64,000 nucleotides of DNA from Nocardioides sp. Root682 (GTDB lineage Bacteria > Actinomycetota > Actinomycetes > Propionibacteriales > Nocardioidaceae): NCBI RefSeq assembly GCF_001427795.1, contig NZ_LMHJ01000005.1, forward strand, positions 229,194 to 293,193. The letters are read 5' to 3'. The notes below the pieces were generated by a model. The model saw only the letters and a program-made list of their open reading frames with translations. It was not told the DNA's origin and did no database searches. Made by a program: the position numbers and the translations under genes. Positions within the stretch are counted from its first letter, which is position 1. Each line of letters starts with the position of its first letter. Below are positions 1 through 7,735 of the stretch, in pieces.

Positions 1-114
1 CAGCGAGGTGGTGCGCCAACCGGCACCGTGGAACCGCGGCAGGGCCTCGTCACGCATGCGCGCACCGCGACCCTTTCCCGACGTCGGGTTGGTGAGGACG
101 ACCGCGCGTGGCAC
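1..114 (-). CDS. Diacylglycerol kinase-type lipid kinase, 5' end only
   Basis: The visible 38 residues read VPRAVVLTNPTSGKGRGARM and onward. The NPTSGKGRG stretch is the nucleotide-binding glycine-rich loop of the diacylglycerol kinase catalytic (DAGK/LCB5) family, enzymes that phosphorylate lipid alcohols such as diacylglycerol at the membrane. The gene runs off the left edge, so the catalytic core and C-terminal domain are not seen. GTG at 112-114 is chosen because an in-frame TAA lies five codons upstream and a TAACCT -10 box sits exactly 6 bases before it. It follows tatC in the same direction with a 25-base gap. A kinase of another lipid substrate is equally possible. Confidence 0.75.
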   Translation of the reverse strand, partial: MPRAVVLTNPTSGKGRGARMRDEALPRFHGAGWRTTSL

Positions 115-120
115 AGGTGA

Positions 121-126
121 AGGTTA
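121..126 (-). promoter_or_regulatory. -10 box TAACCT of the lipid kinase gene
   Basis: TAACCT ends 6 bases before the GTG at 114, so the transcript would begin at or next to the start codon. Confidence 0.55.
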
Positions 127-139
127 GAGGACCGTCAAC

Positions 140-976
140 TCAGATCTCGCTCGCCTCGTCGGGCGAGAGACCTGCGTTGATCGACTTGTTGCCGCGCCGG
201 TTGTCGTTGACCCGTGCGATCACCTCGGAGATGAGGAACAGGATCACCATCGGGATCGCCATGAAGCTCATCGTGAAGGGGTCACCCGACGGGGTCATCA
301 CGGCCGCGAAGATGAAGGACCCGACGATGATCCACGGCCGGTGGGCGCCGAGGCTCTTGCCCTTGATCACCCCGGCGAAGTTCAGCAGTACGACGAACAC
401 CGGGATCTCGAAGGCGATGCCGAAGCCGAGCAGGGTGCGCGTGAAGAAGGTCAGGTAGTCGTTGAACTCGACCAGGTTGGTGAGATCGCCCGGCGTGAAG
501 CCGATCAGGATCTCCAGCCCCTTGGGGAGCGTGAGGTAGCCCAGTGCGATGCCGCTGAGGAACAGCGGGCCCGCGATGACTGCGAAGATCGCGGTCCACT
601 TCTTCTCGTTGCGGTGCAGCCCGGGCAGGATGAACGCCCAGATCTGGTAGAGCCAGACGGGGCTCGTCCCGACCACCGCGGCCAGGCCGCAGAGCTTGAG
701 GTAGAGCAGGAAGCCACCTGCGGCGCCGCTGGTCGTCGCGACCGTCCGATCCTTGCCGAGCGCCTCTCGCGCCTGCTGGTAGGGATCGTTGACCACCGCG
801 AAGATGGGGTCGAAGAAGAACAGCGCGACGACGAAACCCGCGACGAGCACGAACGCCGCCTTCAGCAGGCGGGCGCGCAACTCCCGTAGATGGTCCGAAA
901 GGGCCATCCGCCCGTCGGCACCGACCGGATGGACTGGTGTGCCGACGAGAAGCTTTGCGACTCCGAGCAGGGACAA
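140..976 (-). CDS. tatC: Sec-independent translocase subunit TatC
   Basis: TatC is the polytopic receptor that recognises twin-arginine signal peptides and, with TatA, moves folded proteins across the cytoplasmic membrane. The family signature LSDHLRELRARL is at residues 26-37, followed by about six membrane segments and the conserved PVWLYQIWAFILPGL stretch near residue 110. The 278-residue reading uses a TTG one base after the tatA stop. An ATG at 907 would give 255 residues, but the HPVGADGRM segment just before it resembles the DPEGRM-type extension I recall in Streptomyces TatC, so I favour the longer form. It lies last but one in the paf/tat operon. Confidence 0.9.
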   Translation of the reverse strand: MSLLGVAKLLVGTPVHPVGADGRMALSDHLRELRARLLKAAFVLVAGFVVALFFFDPIFAVVNDPYQQAREALGKDRTVATTSGAAGGFLLYLKLCGLAAVVGTSPVWLYQIWAFILPGLHRNEKKWTAIFAVIAGPLFLSGIALGYLTLPKGLEILIGFTPGDLTNLVEFNDYLTFFTRTLLGFGIAFEIPVFVVLLNFAGVIKGKSLGAHRPWIIVGSFIFAAVMTPSGDPFTMSFMAIPMVILFLISEVIARVNDNRRGNKSINAGLSPDEASEI

Positions 977-977
977 C

Positions 978-1232
978 TCAGGCGTTGTTCTCGCGGCGCT
1001 CGTCGACGATCTCGCCCTCGGCCACGTCGTCGGCGGGGTTCAGTTCGGCCTTGGGAGCGGCCGGCTTTGCATCGTCGTCACGCAGGCCCTTGGTCTCGGC
1101 CTTGAAGATGCGCAGCGCCTGACCTGTTCCACGGGCCAGGTCGGGGAGCTTGGCAGCACCGAACACGAGGACCACGATCGCCAGGATGATGAGCCACTCG
1201 GCTCCCTGGGGCATTCCGATCAGGGGGATCAT
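978..1232 (-). CDS. tatA: Twin-arginine translocase subunit TatA/E
   Basis: This 84-residue protein has one N-terminal membrane helix (EWLIILAIVVLVFGAAKLPDLAR, about residues 12-34), then an amphipathic helix and a charged, disordered tail. The FGxxKLPD hinge is the TatA/E hallmark. TatA oligomerises to form the Tat pore with TatC. The stop codon is one base from the longer tatC start, so the two are presumably co-translated. ATG at 1232 or the in-frame ATG at 1214 could be used; neither has a strong ribosome site. Confidence 0.92.
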   Translation of the reverse strand: MIPLIGMPQGAEWLIILAIVVLVFGAAKLPDLARGTGQALRIFKAETKGLRDDDAKPAAPKAELNPADDVAEGEIVDERRENNA

Positions 1233-1291
1233 TTGGGGCGACCAACTCTCACAGCTCAGACTCTGGGGACAGGCCCCATGCTACGCCCACC

Positions 1292-2311
1292 TCACCGGTA
1301 GAGACTGAGGGTCTCCTGTGCGGTGGCCATGAAAGATTCGGTGAACTCCTGAGGTCCTTCCACCGTGGCATGCGGAGCCAATCGCATCAGGAGCCTCGTG
1401 AGCCACCGGGGGTCGACCACGACGAGCTCCACGACAGCCGATCCGTCGGCCTGGGGCCTGACCTCGCGCATCGGGTAGTACTCGGTCGCCCAACGGGCCT
1501 CCGGACCGAGATGGAGCGTCACCACCGCGCTGCCGGGCTGGTCCGCGTCGCGGAACAGCCCGCCGTCGAGGTCGCGGGGTGCACGGCGCGGCGTGCTGGT
1601 CGCGGAGTCCAGGACCTCTGCCTTCGCGATCCGGTCGAGGCGGAAGAGACGATCGGCATCGGCCCGGTGGCACCACGCGTCGAGATAGGCGAAGACACCA
1701 TGGTTGACCACCCCCAGGGGATCCACGACGCGTTCGGTCTCCTCGCCACGAGAGGGGACGAAGTACGCCAGCCGCACCTGGCGTCCGGCGACGGCCGCCT
1801 CGTTGAGCACCCTGGTCAGCTCCACCTGGGCGACCTGGACAGCGTCGTGCGGCGAGGGGGTCACGTCGACGTGATTGGCGCCGGCCGTGCTGACCGCCTT
1901 CTCGATCTTGCGCAGCACCTGCTTGACGAGAGCCCGAGTCTCCCCCGTCGACGTGTCGCGCAGCATGCGCAACGCCACGATCACGGCGGACGCCTCCGTG
2001 GCGCTGAGGCGCAGGGGTCGGGCGAGGTACTCGGCGTTCTCGACCCGGATCACGCCCTCCGTGACCGGACTGCCCTCCGAAGTCTCGATCGCATCGAGAT
2101 CGACGTCGATCAGGTCACCGGGCAGCCCGCCCGGCAGTCCACACATGAACAGCACCTTGAGGTCGCGCAGGACCTGCTCGGAGGAGGTGCCGAGCAGTGC
2201 CGCTGCCTCCTCGAGTCGTACGCCGTCGCGGTGGTGCAGGAACGGCACCAGCATCAGCAGCCGGGCGACCTGGTCGCGTGCGCCGGCGCCGGTGGCGCGG
2301 GTGGTGGTCAC
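1292..2311 (-). CDS. pafC: WYL-domain transcriptional regulator PafC
   Basis: PafC pairs with PafB to form the WYL-family activator (PafBC) of the LexA/RecA-independent DNA-damage response known from mycobacteria. The 339-residue protein begins with a helix-turn-helix region (about residues 12-55), then the WYL sensor domain and the C-terminal WCX extension. The start is GTG at 2311, which overlaps the pafB stop as GTGA, implying translational coupling. A much longer open frame continues upstream through pafB but is only a shadow. Known work ties PafBC to DNA repair rather than to the proteasome, although the genes stay linked. Confidence 0.9.
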   Translation of the reverse strand: MTTTRATGAGARDQVARLLMLVPFLHHRDGVRLEEAAALLGTSSEQVLRDLKVLFMCGLPGGLPGDLIDVDLDAIETSEGSPVTEGVIRVENAEYLARPLRLSATEASAVIVALRMLRDTSTGETRALVKQVLRKIEKAVSTAGANHVDVTPSPHDAVQVAQVELTRVLNEAAVAGRQVRLAYFVPSRGEETERVVDPLGVVNHGVFAYLDAWCHRADADRLFRLDRIAKAEVLDSATSTPRRAPRDLDGGLFRDADQPGSAVVTLHLGPEARWATEYYPMREVRPQADGSAVVELVVVDPRWLTRLLMRLAPHATVEGPQEFTESFMATAQETLSLYR

Positions 2312-3270
2312 CTGCCCACCTGCTCGAGGCGGGCGATGATCCGTTGGCGGATGGCCACCGGTTCGAGGAGCACGACGTCGGCACCCTGGGCGAGCACGTC
2401 GTCGGCGAGACCGACCGCCGGACGGGTGATCTCCACGCGGTCCCAGGCGGAGCGGTGGTCGGGGCCGGTGACGCCCGACTCGATGCGGTCGGCGGTACGA
2501 CGGAATGCGTGGCCGGCGCCGTGCCGGACCAGCAGCACCGCGTGCTCCGTGCCGGTCGGCGGAGCCAGTCGCCGCGCGATCTCGCGCACGTCGGTGTCCG
2601 GCGGGACGTCGTACGCACCCGGCGGGCCGACGGTCCGGACGGGCCCCTGCACGCGGGAGAGCCGGAAGACGCGCTCGGCGCCGCGGTCGGCGTCGTGGCC
2701 GACGACGTACCAGCGACCGGAGTAGCGCACCACGCCCCACGGCTGCACGTGGCGGGTGAGCGCGCTGTCGGCACCCGGGCGCTTGTAGTCGAACTCGATG
2801 GCCGTGCGCTCGCACACCGCGACCCAACAGGTCTCGAAGGCGGGCTCCTCGGCCGTGAGCAGCGGTTGTGCGATCTCGAGGGCGTCGAGGTCGACGTCGA
2901 TGCCTGCGGCGGAGAGCTTGCGGACCGCATCGGTGGTGGCCTGGGCCATGGTCGCGTGCTGCCAGACCCGCGACGCGATGCCGACCACCGCCGCTTCCTC
3001 GGACGTCAGCTCGATGTCGGGCAGCGCGAACGCCTCGGGCGGGATCCGGTAACCGACCTCGTCCTCGAACAGCGGGTCGATCGAGGCGACCTCGACGGGC
3101 ACGCCGAGGCTGCGCAGCTCGTCCTTGTCACGCTCGAACATCTTCTCAAAGGCGTCCGGCCGCGAGTCGGGGTACAGCAGCTCGCGGATCCGGTCCTTGG
3201 CGATGGGTCGCCGCTGGACCAGGAGCATGATCAGCAGGTTGAGCAGGCGCTCGCTCTTGGGAGCAGGCAT
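2308..3270 (-). CDS. pafB: WYL-domain transcriptional regulator PafB
   Basis: PafB is the second half of the PafBC activator. The 320-residue protein has an N-terminal winged-helix region (KSERLLNLLIMLLVQRRPI, then RIRELLYPD) and a C-terminal WYL/WCX region containing EFDYKRPG and RWYVVGHDADR. It starts 24 bases after the FKBP stop and overlaps pafC by four bases. No clean TANNNT box precedes it, so it probably depends on the upstream promoters. Whether it responds to single-stranded DNA, as proposed for WYL proteins, cannot be read from sequence. Confidence 0.9.
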   Translation of the reverse strand: MPAPKSERLLNLLIMLLVQRRPIAKDRIRELLYPDSRPDAFEKMFERDKDELRSLGVPVEVASIDPLFEDEVGYRIPPEAFALPDIELTSEEAAVVGIASRVWQHATMAQATTDAVRKLSAAGIDVDLDALEIAQPLLTAEEPAFETCWVAVCERTAIEFDYKRPGADSALTRHVQPWGVVRYSGRWYVVGHDADRGAERVFRLSRVQGPVRTVGPPGAYDVPPDTDVREIARRLAPPTGTEHAVLLVRHGAGHAFRRTADRIESGVTGPDHRSAWDRVEITRPAVGLADDVLAQGADVVLLEPVAIRQRIIARLEQVGR

Positions 3271-3294
3271 GGGATTGATTCTGCCCGGTGGGTG

Positions 3295-4422
3295 CTACTC
3301 CGAGGACCCGTCGGTCGGCTCGGTGGAAGCGCTACCGGTCGCGCTCCCGCTCGGCGTGGCGCTCGGCGATCCGCTCGGGGAGCCAGTCTCCGTCGGCTCG
3401 GGCAGCGGCTCCGGGTCGGCGACGTCGAGGATGTCGACGATGAAGTAGAGCGTCGAGTTGGCGGGAATGTCCTCGCCCTGCGCTTCCTTGCCATAGCCCA
3501 GGCTCGGCGGGATCTGCAGCAGGACGCGGCTACCGACCGGAAGGCCGACCAGGCCCTTCGACCAGCCCTCGACGACGGACGCGAGCTCGCCGCCGAGCGT
3601 GGCCTCGAGGCCGCGACCGTCGGTGTAGCTCTGGTCGAACGGCTCCTTGCCCTTCGCCAGCTGGCCGAGGTAGCTCGCCAGGATCTTCTGACCGCTCTTC
3701 ACCGTCGGGCCCGTGCCCTTGATCAGCGTGGCGACCTCGAGCTTGCCGGAGGCTGCGGGCGTGCCCTTGAAGTCGAGGCTGGACGGGACACCGTCCTTCT
3801 CGACGATGGCCGGCGCCCACGCCGGAGCCTTCTCCTCGGCGCCTTCCGGGCCGGCGAGGGCGGTGAGGTCGGCGACGTAGAGGAGACCGTCCTCGTTGCC
3901 GATGTCGAGGCTGGCGAACGCCTGGGCAGCCTGGGCGTTGCCGAGGTAGTCGCCGATCACGTCTTCGCTGCTGATCGTGACGGCGATCCGGCTGCCGATG
4001 GTCTGGCCCGCCTTGATCTGGTCGGCGAGTCCGGCGACCAGGACGTCCGCGACGCTCGCCGGCTCCTTCTTGGCGCCCACCTTGAGCAGCGTGCCGACGG
4101 TGTAGTCGTCGTACGTGTCGTAGGTGACCTTGTGGGTGTAACCGTTCGCGAGGGTGAAGTCGACCCGCACCACGTCGTCCTTGGCGATCTTGGGTCCGTC
4201 ACCCTTGGTGATGACCTTCGCGTCGGACTTGCCCGCGGCCAGAGTGCCCTTCCAGTCGAGCTTCGGAGTCGAACCGATGGCGCCGCTGATCGAGACCGCG
4301 TCGAGTCCCTTGAGCTCCTCGTCATCGCCTCCGCAGGCGGCGAGCGCGAGACTCGCCGGGAGCAGGGCGGTCAGCAGCAGGGCGGTGGGACGCGCAATCA
4401 CAGGGCGCAGGCGGTCGAGCAC
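3295..4422 (-). CDS. FKBP-type peptidyl-prolyl isomerase lipoprotein, two FKBP-like domains
   Basis: A hydrophobic signal ends in the lipobox LAAC (Cys30), so the mature protein should be lipid-anchored outside the membrane. Two FKBP-like modules follow. The first (about residues 60-180) is divergent. The second (about 215-340) has the usual core: FDQSYTDGRGLEATLGG, VVEGWSKGLVGLPVGSR and LGYGKEAQG, with NSTLYFIVDIL at its end. A Ser/Pro/Thr-rich tail closes the protein. Expected role is folding of exported proteins by prolyl isomerisation. GTG at 4422 is preferred over an in-frame TTG two codons upstream because TAAGGT lies exactly 6 bases before the GTG. Confidence 0.88.
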   Translation of the reverse strand: MLDRLRPVIARPTALLLTALLPASLALAACGGDDEELKGLDAVSISGAIGSTPKLDWKGTLAAGKSDAKVITKGDGPKIAKDDVVRVDFTLANGYTHKVTYDTYDDYTVGTLLKVGAKKEPASVADVLVAGLADQIKAGQTIGSRIAVTISSEDVIGDYLGNAQAAQAFASLDIGNEDGLLYVADLTALAGPEGAEEKAPAWAPAIVEKDGVPSSLDFKGTPAASGKLEVATLIKGTGPTVKSGQKILASYLGQLAKGKEPFDQSYTDGRGLEATLGGELASVVEGWSKGLVGLPVGSRVLLQIPPSLGYGKEAQGEDIPANSTLYFIVDILDVADPEPLPEPTETGSPSGSPSATPSGSATGSASTEPTDGSSE

Positions 4423-4428
4423 GCGCAA

Positions 4429-4434
4429 ACCTTA
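4429..4434 (-). promoter_or_regulatory. -10 box TAAGGT of the FKBP lipoprotein gene
   Basis: Six-base spacing to GTG 4422. The upstream TTG candidate would lie inside the 6-base spacer, so this box decides the start. Confidence 0.6.
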
Positions 4435-4455
4435 CCCACTGGTCCTGAGGACTCC

Positions 4456-5817
4456 CTACATGCCATCGATCAGGCGTTGCACCCGCTCGTCGTAGGCCCG
4501 GAAAGGGTCCTTGCACAGTACGGTCCGTTGCGCCTGGTCGTTCAGCTTGAGGTGCACCCAGTCGACGGTGAAGTCGCGGCGGCGCTCCTGGGCGCGTCGG
4601 ATGAACTCGCCACGAAGTCGTGCACGGGTGTTCTGCGGCGGCACCGACTTGGCCTCGAAGATCTTCAGGTCGGTGCTCACGCGAGCGACGGACCCCTGCT
4701 TCTCCAGCAGGTAGTAGAGGCCCCGGCCGCGGTGGATGTCGTGGTACGCGAGATCGAGCTGTGCGATCCGGGGGTGGCTCATCGGCAGGCCGTGCTTGGC
4801 GCGGTAGCGGTCGATGATCTTCCACTTGATGACCCAGTCGATCTCCCGGTCGACCAGGCCCAGGTCGTCGGACTCGACGGCCTTCAGTCCGCGCTCCCAC
4901 AGGTCGAGGGAGCGTTCGATGATGGGCGTGCTGATGCCGCGGCGGTCCACGAAGTCGCGCGCCTTGGCGAGGTACTCGCCCTGGATGTCGAGCGCGCTGG
5001 CCTCGCGACCGTTCGCGAGGCGGATCTTGCGTCGTCCGGTGACGTCGTGGGAGATCTCGCGGATGGCGCGGATCGGGTTCTCCATGGTGAGGTCGCGCAT
5101 CACCACGCCCTCCTCGATCATCCGCAGCACCAGGTCGCACGAGGCGACCTTCAGCATCGTCGTCGTCTCGCTCATGTTGGAGTCACCCACGATGACGTGG
5201 AGACGGCGGTACTTCTCCGCGTCGGCGTGCGGCTCGTCGCGGGTGTTGATGATCGGACGGCTGCGCGTGGTGGCGCTGGAGACGCCCTCCCAGATGTGTT
5301 CGGCGCGCTGGCTGATGGAGTACGACGTCCCGCGCGGCGTCTGGGTCACCTTGCCGGCACCGACGATGATCTGGCGGGTCACCAGGAACGGGATCAGGAT
5401 GTCGGCCAGGCGGCTGAACTCGCCGGCGCGACCGACGAGGTAGTTCTCGTGGCAGCCGTAGGAGTTGCCGGCGGAGTCGGTGTTGTTCTTGAAGAGGTAG
5501 ATCTCGCCGGCGATGCCCTCGTCGTGCAACCGCTGCTCCGCGTCGAGCAGCAGGCCCTCGAGGACCCGCTCCCCCGCCTTGTCGTGGGTCACGAGCTCGC
5601 CGATGTCGTCGCACTCGGGCGTGGCGTACTCCGGGTGGCTCCCGACGTCGAGGTACAGCCGGGCGCCGTTGCGCAGGAACACGTTGCTCGAGCGGCCCCA
5701 GCTCACCACCTTGCGGAACAGGTACCGCGCCACCTCGTCGGGGCTCAGCCTGCGTTGACCCCGGAACGTGCAGGTGACGCCGTACTCGTTCTCGATACCG
5801 AAGATTCGGCGGTCCAT
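4456..5817 (-). CDS. pafA: Pup-protein ligase PafA
   Basis: PafA attaches the C-terminal glutamate of Pup to lysines of target proteins using ATP. The 453-residue protein shows the carboxylate-amine/glutamine-synthetase-like fold motifs: IENEYG (metal ligand Glu9), LDVGSHPEYATPEC with Asp57 as the expected catalytic base, and NNTDSAGNSYGCHENYL. It lacks the roughly 40-residue Dop-specific insertion seen in the paralogue at 7736-9244. It starts 9 bases after prcA and has its own TAGGGT box overlapping the prcA stop, so it may be transcribed both with and without the core proteasome genes. Confidence 0.97.
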   Translation of the reverse strand: MDRRIFGIENEYGVTCTFRGQRRLSPDEVARYLFRKVVSWGRSSNVFLRNGARLYLDVGSHPEYATPECDDIGELVTHDKAGERVLEGLLLDAEQRLHDEGIAGEIYLFKNNTDSAGNSYGCHENYLVGRAGEFSRLADILIPFLVTRQIIVGAGKVTQTPRGTSYSISQRAEHIWEGVSSATTRSRPIINTRDEPHADAEKYRRLHVIVGDSNMSETTTMLKVASCDLVLRMIEEGVVMRDLTMENPIRAIREISHDVTGRRKIRLANGREASALDIQGEYLAKARDFVDRRGISTPIIERSLDLWERGLKAVESDDLGLVDREIDWVIKWKIIDRYRAKHGLPMSHPRIAQLDLAYHDIHRGRGLYYLLEKQGSVARVSTDLKIFEAKSVPPQNTRARLRGEFIRRAQERRRDFTVDWVHLKLNDQAQRTVLCKDPFRAYDERVQRLIDGM

Positions 5818-5823
5818 GATGGA

Positions 5824-5829
5824 ACCCTA
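5824..5829 (-). promoter_or_regulatory. -10 box TAGGGT of pafA, overlapping the prcA stop codon
   Basis: The first three bases (TAG, 5829-5827) are the prcA stop codon; the box ends 6 bases before the pafA ATG. Confidence 0.6.
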
Positions 5830-6630
5830 CGCGAGCGGAGGTGCCACCGGGGGCTCTTCGGTACCCCCATTGGTCGGAGTCTCGGAGACGTGCGCTTCCG
5901 GGGCCGCCTCGGCCGGTCCGCGCTCTCCCAGCAGCTCGGTCAGCTTGCCCGGGAGGATGCGGCGGAACTTGCGCGGCTGCGACCGGGTGCGATCCAGGAC
6001 CGCGACCTCCAGGTCCTCGACCGGGATCACCCGGTCCTGCGCCTCACCACGCTCGTCGCTGGAGTGCCCCAGGGCCGACACCGCGACCGCGAGCGCTGCG
6101 TCGAGGCTCGCGCCGTCGGTGTAGTGCTCCTTGAGGTACGAGGCCACGGTGTCGGCGTCGCCGCCCATCACCGCGTAGCCGTGCTCGTCGGCGACCCGGC
6201 CCTCGTAGGTCAGGCGGTAGATCTGGTCGTCGGCCGCGGTCTTGCCGACCTCGGCGACGAAGATCTCGACCTCGTAGGGCTTCTCGCCGCCGGAGGAGAA
6301 GATCGTGCCCAGGGTCTGTGCGTAGGCGTTGGCCAGCCCGCGACCCGTGACGTCACGGCGGTCGTAGGCGTAACCGCGCATGTCGGCCAGCCGGACGCCC
6401 GCGATGCGGAGGTTCTCGAACTCGTTGTAGCGACCGACGGCCGCGAAGGCGAGTCGGTCGTACAGCTCGGAGACCTTGTGCAGTGCCTTGGAGGGGTTCT
6501 CGGTGACGAGCAGGACGCCGTCGGCGTACTGGACGGCTGCGAGCGAACGGCCGCGGGCGATGCCCTTGCGGGCGAAGTCGGCGCGGTCCTTCATCAGCTG
6601 CTCGGGCGAGACGTAGAACGGGGTGCTCAT
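5827..6630 (-). CDS. prcA: Proteasome alpha subunit PrcA
   Basis: The 267-residue alpha subunit forms the outer, gated rings of the 20S core. The N-terminal MSTPFYVSPEQLMKDRADFA is the gating and H0 helix region; ARKGIARGRSLAAVQYADGVL begins the Ntn-hydrolase-like fold but without a catalytic Thr, as expected for alpha. ATG 6630 is chosen over a longer open frame because it sits one base after the prcB stop and matches the usual alpha N-terminus. The acidic, Pro/Glu-rich tail (about 35 residues) is a normal variable end. Confidence 0.97.
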   Translation of the reverse strand: MSTPFYVSPEQLMKDRADFARKGIARGRSLAAVQYADGVLLVTENPSKALHKVSELYDRLAFAAVGRYNEFENLRIAGVRLADMRGYAYDRRDVTGRGLANAYAQTLGTIFSSGGEKPYEVEIFVAEVGKTAADDQIYRLTYEGRVADEHGYAVMGGDADTVASYLKEHYTDGASLDAALAVAVSALGHSSDERGEAQDRVIPVEDLEVAVLDRTRSQPRKFRRILPGKLTELLGERGPAEAAPEAHVSETPTNGGTEEPPVAPPLA

Positions 6631-6631
6631 C

Positions 6632-7513
6632 TCAGGCCTCCTGTCCGTTGTCGCCGGCACTGCCGGTGGAGCTGTCGCCGCCGGGCAGGGGGGCGAGCGG
6701 GCCGTCCGGGCGGGCGAACCGGGCCGCCACGACCTCGTCGGCAAGCGCTCCGATGTCCTCCTGGGTCAGCTCGAGCGCACCCTCGGCGGTCACCACCCAC
6801 ACGATCGGGAAGATCCGGCGGGCCATGTCCGGCCCACCCGTGGCTGAGTCGTCGTCCGCGGCGTCGTACAGGGCCTGGAGGCAGACCCGGACGGTGTCGT
6901 CCTGGCTGAGGTCCTCGCGGTAGAGCTTCTTCAGCGCGCCGCGGGCGAAGAGCGATCCGGAGCCGACCGTGAAGAACGCGGCCTCCTCGTGACGCCCGCC
7001 CGTGACGTCGTAGCCGAAGATCCGCCCGACCTCGCTGTCGAGGTCGAACCCGGCGAACATCGGGACCACGGCCAGGCCCTGCATGGCCATCCCGAGGTTC
7101 GCGCGGATCAGGGCCGAGAGCCGGTTGGCCTTGCCGTCGAGGGACAGCACGCTGCCCTCGATCTTCTCGTAGTGCTCGAGCTCGACCTGGAAGAGGCGGA
7201 CCATCTCGACGGCCAGCCCGGCGGTGCCCGCGATGCCCACGACGGAGTACTCGTCGGCCGGGAAGACCTTCTGGATGTCGCGCTGGGCGATGACGTTGCC
7301 CATCGTGGCGCGCCGGTCACCGGCCATCACCACACCACCGGGGAAGGTCGCCGCCACGATCGTGGTGCCGTGCGGGGCGAGGTCGGCCGCCGTTCCGGCA
7401 GGCAGGGACCGTCGCGCAGGCAGCAGGTCCGGCGCGTTCTCGCCGATGAAGTCGCTGAAGGAGGAGGTCCCGGGGCGCAGGAAGGCAGCCGGGATCCGTG
7501 CATCACCAGTCAT
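6632..7513 (-). CDS. prcB: Proteasome beta subunit PrcB
   Basis: This is the proteolytic subunit of the 20S core. After a 49-residue propeptide comes HGTTIVAATFPGGVVMAGDRR: autocleavage at Gly49 would expose Thr50 as the catalytic N-terminal nucleophile, and the GDRRAT stretch is typical of active beta subunits. Total length is 293 residues, in the usual range for actinobacteria. It lies 7 bases after pup and 1 base before prcA, so pup-prcB-prcA read as one transcript. Confidence 0.97.
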   Translation of the reverse strand: MTGDARIPAAFLRPGTSSFSDFIGENAPDLLPARRSLPAGTAADLAPHGTTIVAATFPGGVVMAGDRRATMGNVIAQRDIQKVFPADEYSVVGIAGTAGLAVEMVRLFQVELEHYEKIEGSVLSLDGKANRLSALIRANLGMAMQGLAVVPMFAGFDLDSEVGRIFGYDVTGGRHEEAAFFTVGSGSLFARGALKKLYREDLSQDDTVRVCLQALYDAADDDSATGGPDMARRIFPIVWVVTAEGALELTQEDIGALADEVVAARFARPDGPLAPLPGGDSSTGSAGDNGQEA

Positions 7514-7520
7514 GTGCGGG

Positions 7521-7718
7521 CTACTCCCCGCCCTTCTGGATGAACGACTTCACGAAGTCCTCGGCGTTGGACTCGAGGACCTCGTCGATCTCGTCGAGGA
7601 TCGCGTCGACGTCGTCGTCCATCGCGTCCTTGCGCTCGGCGACGTCGGACTCCGGAGCGACCTGGGTCGTCTCTTCGGTGTCGTCCGACTTGCGCGGTTG
7701 CTTCTGCTCCTGGGCCAT
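7521..7718 (-). CDS. pup: Prokaryotic ubiquitin-like protein Pup, ending Gly-Gly-Glu
   Basis: This 65-residue, acidic, disordered protein is the degradation tag. The C-terminal half (DDVDAILDEIDEVLESNAEDFVK) is the helix-forming region that binds the Mpa coiled coil; the last residues are FIQKGGE. The terminal codon is GAG (Glu), not CAG (Gln), so this Pup should be ready for ligation without deamidation. ATG 7718 is preceded by TAGGGT with a 6-base spacer. It lies between dop (17 bases upstream) and prcB. Confidence 0.97.
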   Translation of the reverse strand: MAQEQKQPRKSDDTEETTQVAPESDVAERKDAMDDDVDAILDEIDEVLESNAEDFVKSFIQKGGE

Positions 7719-7724
7719 ACCTCA

Positions 7725-7730
7725 ACCCTA
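7725..7730 (-). promoter_or_regulatory. -10 box TAGGGT of pup
   Basis: Six bases before ATG 7718 and just downstream of the dop stop, giving pup-prcB-prcA a likely promoter of its own. Confidence 0.55.
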
Positions 7731-7735
7731 GCCAC

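Noticed and set aside
1292..2827. A 511-residue version of PafC
   Set aside because: The extra N-terminus is the shifted frame of pafB; GTG 2311 with the GTGA overlap gives a normal PafC.
2197..6909. A 1,570-residue open frame on the plus strand
   Set aside because: It lies opposite pafB, FKBP, pafA, prcA and prcB, is rich in Arg/Ala/Gly/Asp as expected of GC-rich antisense frames, and has no motif.
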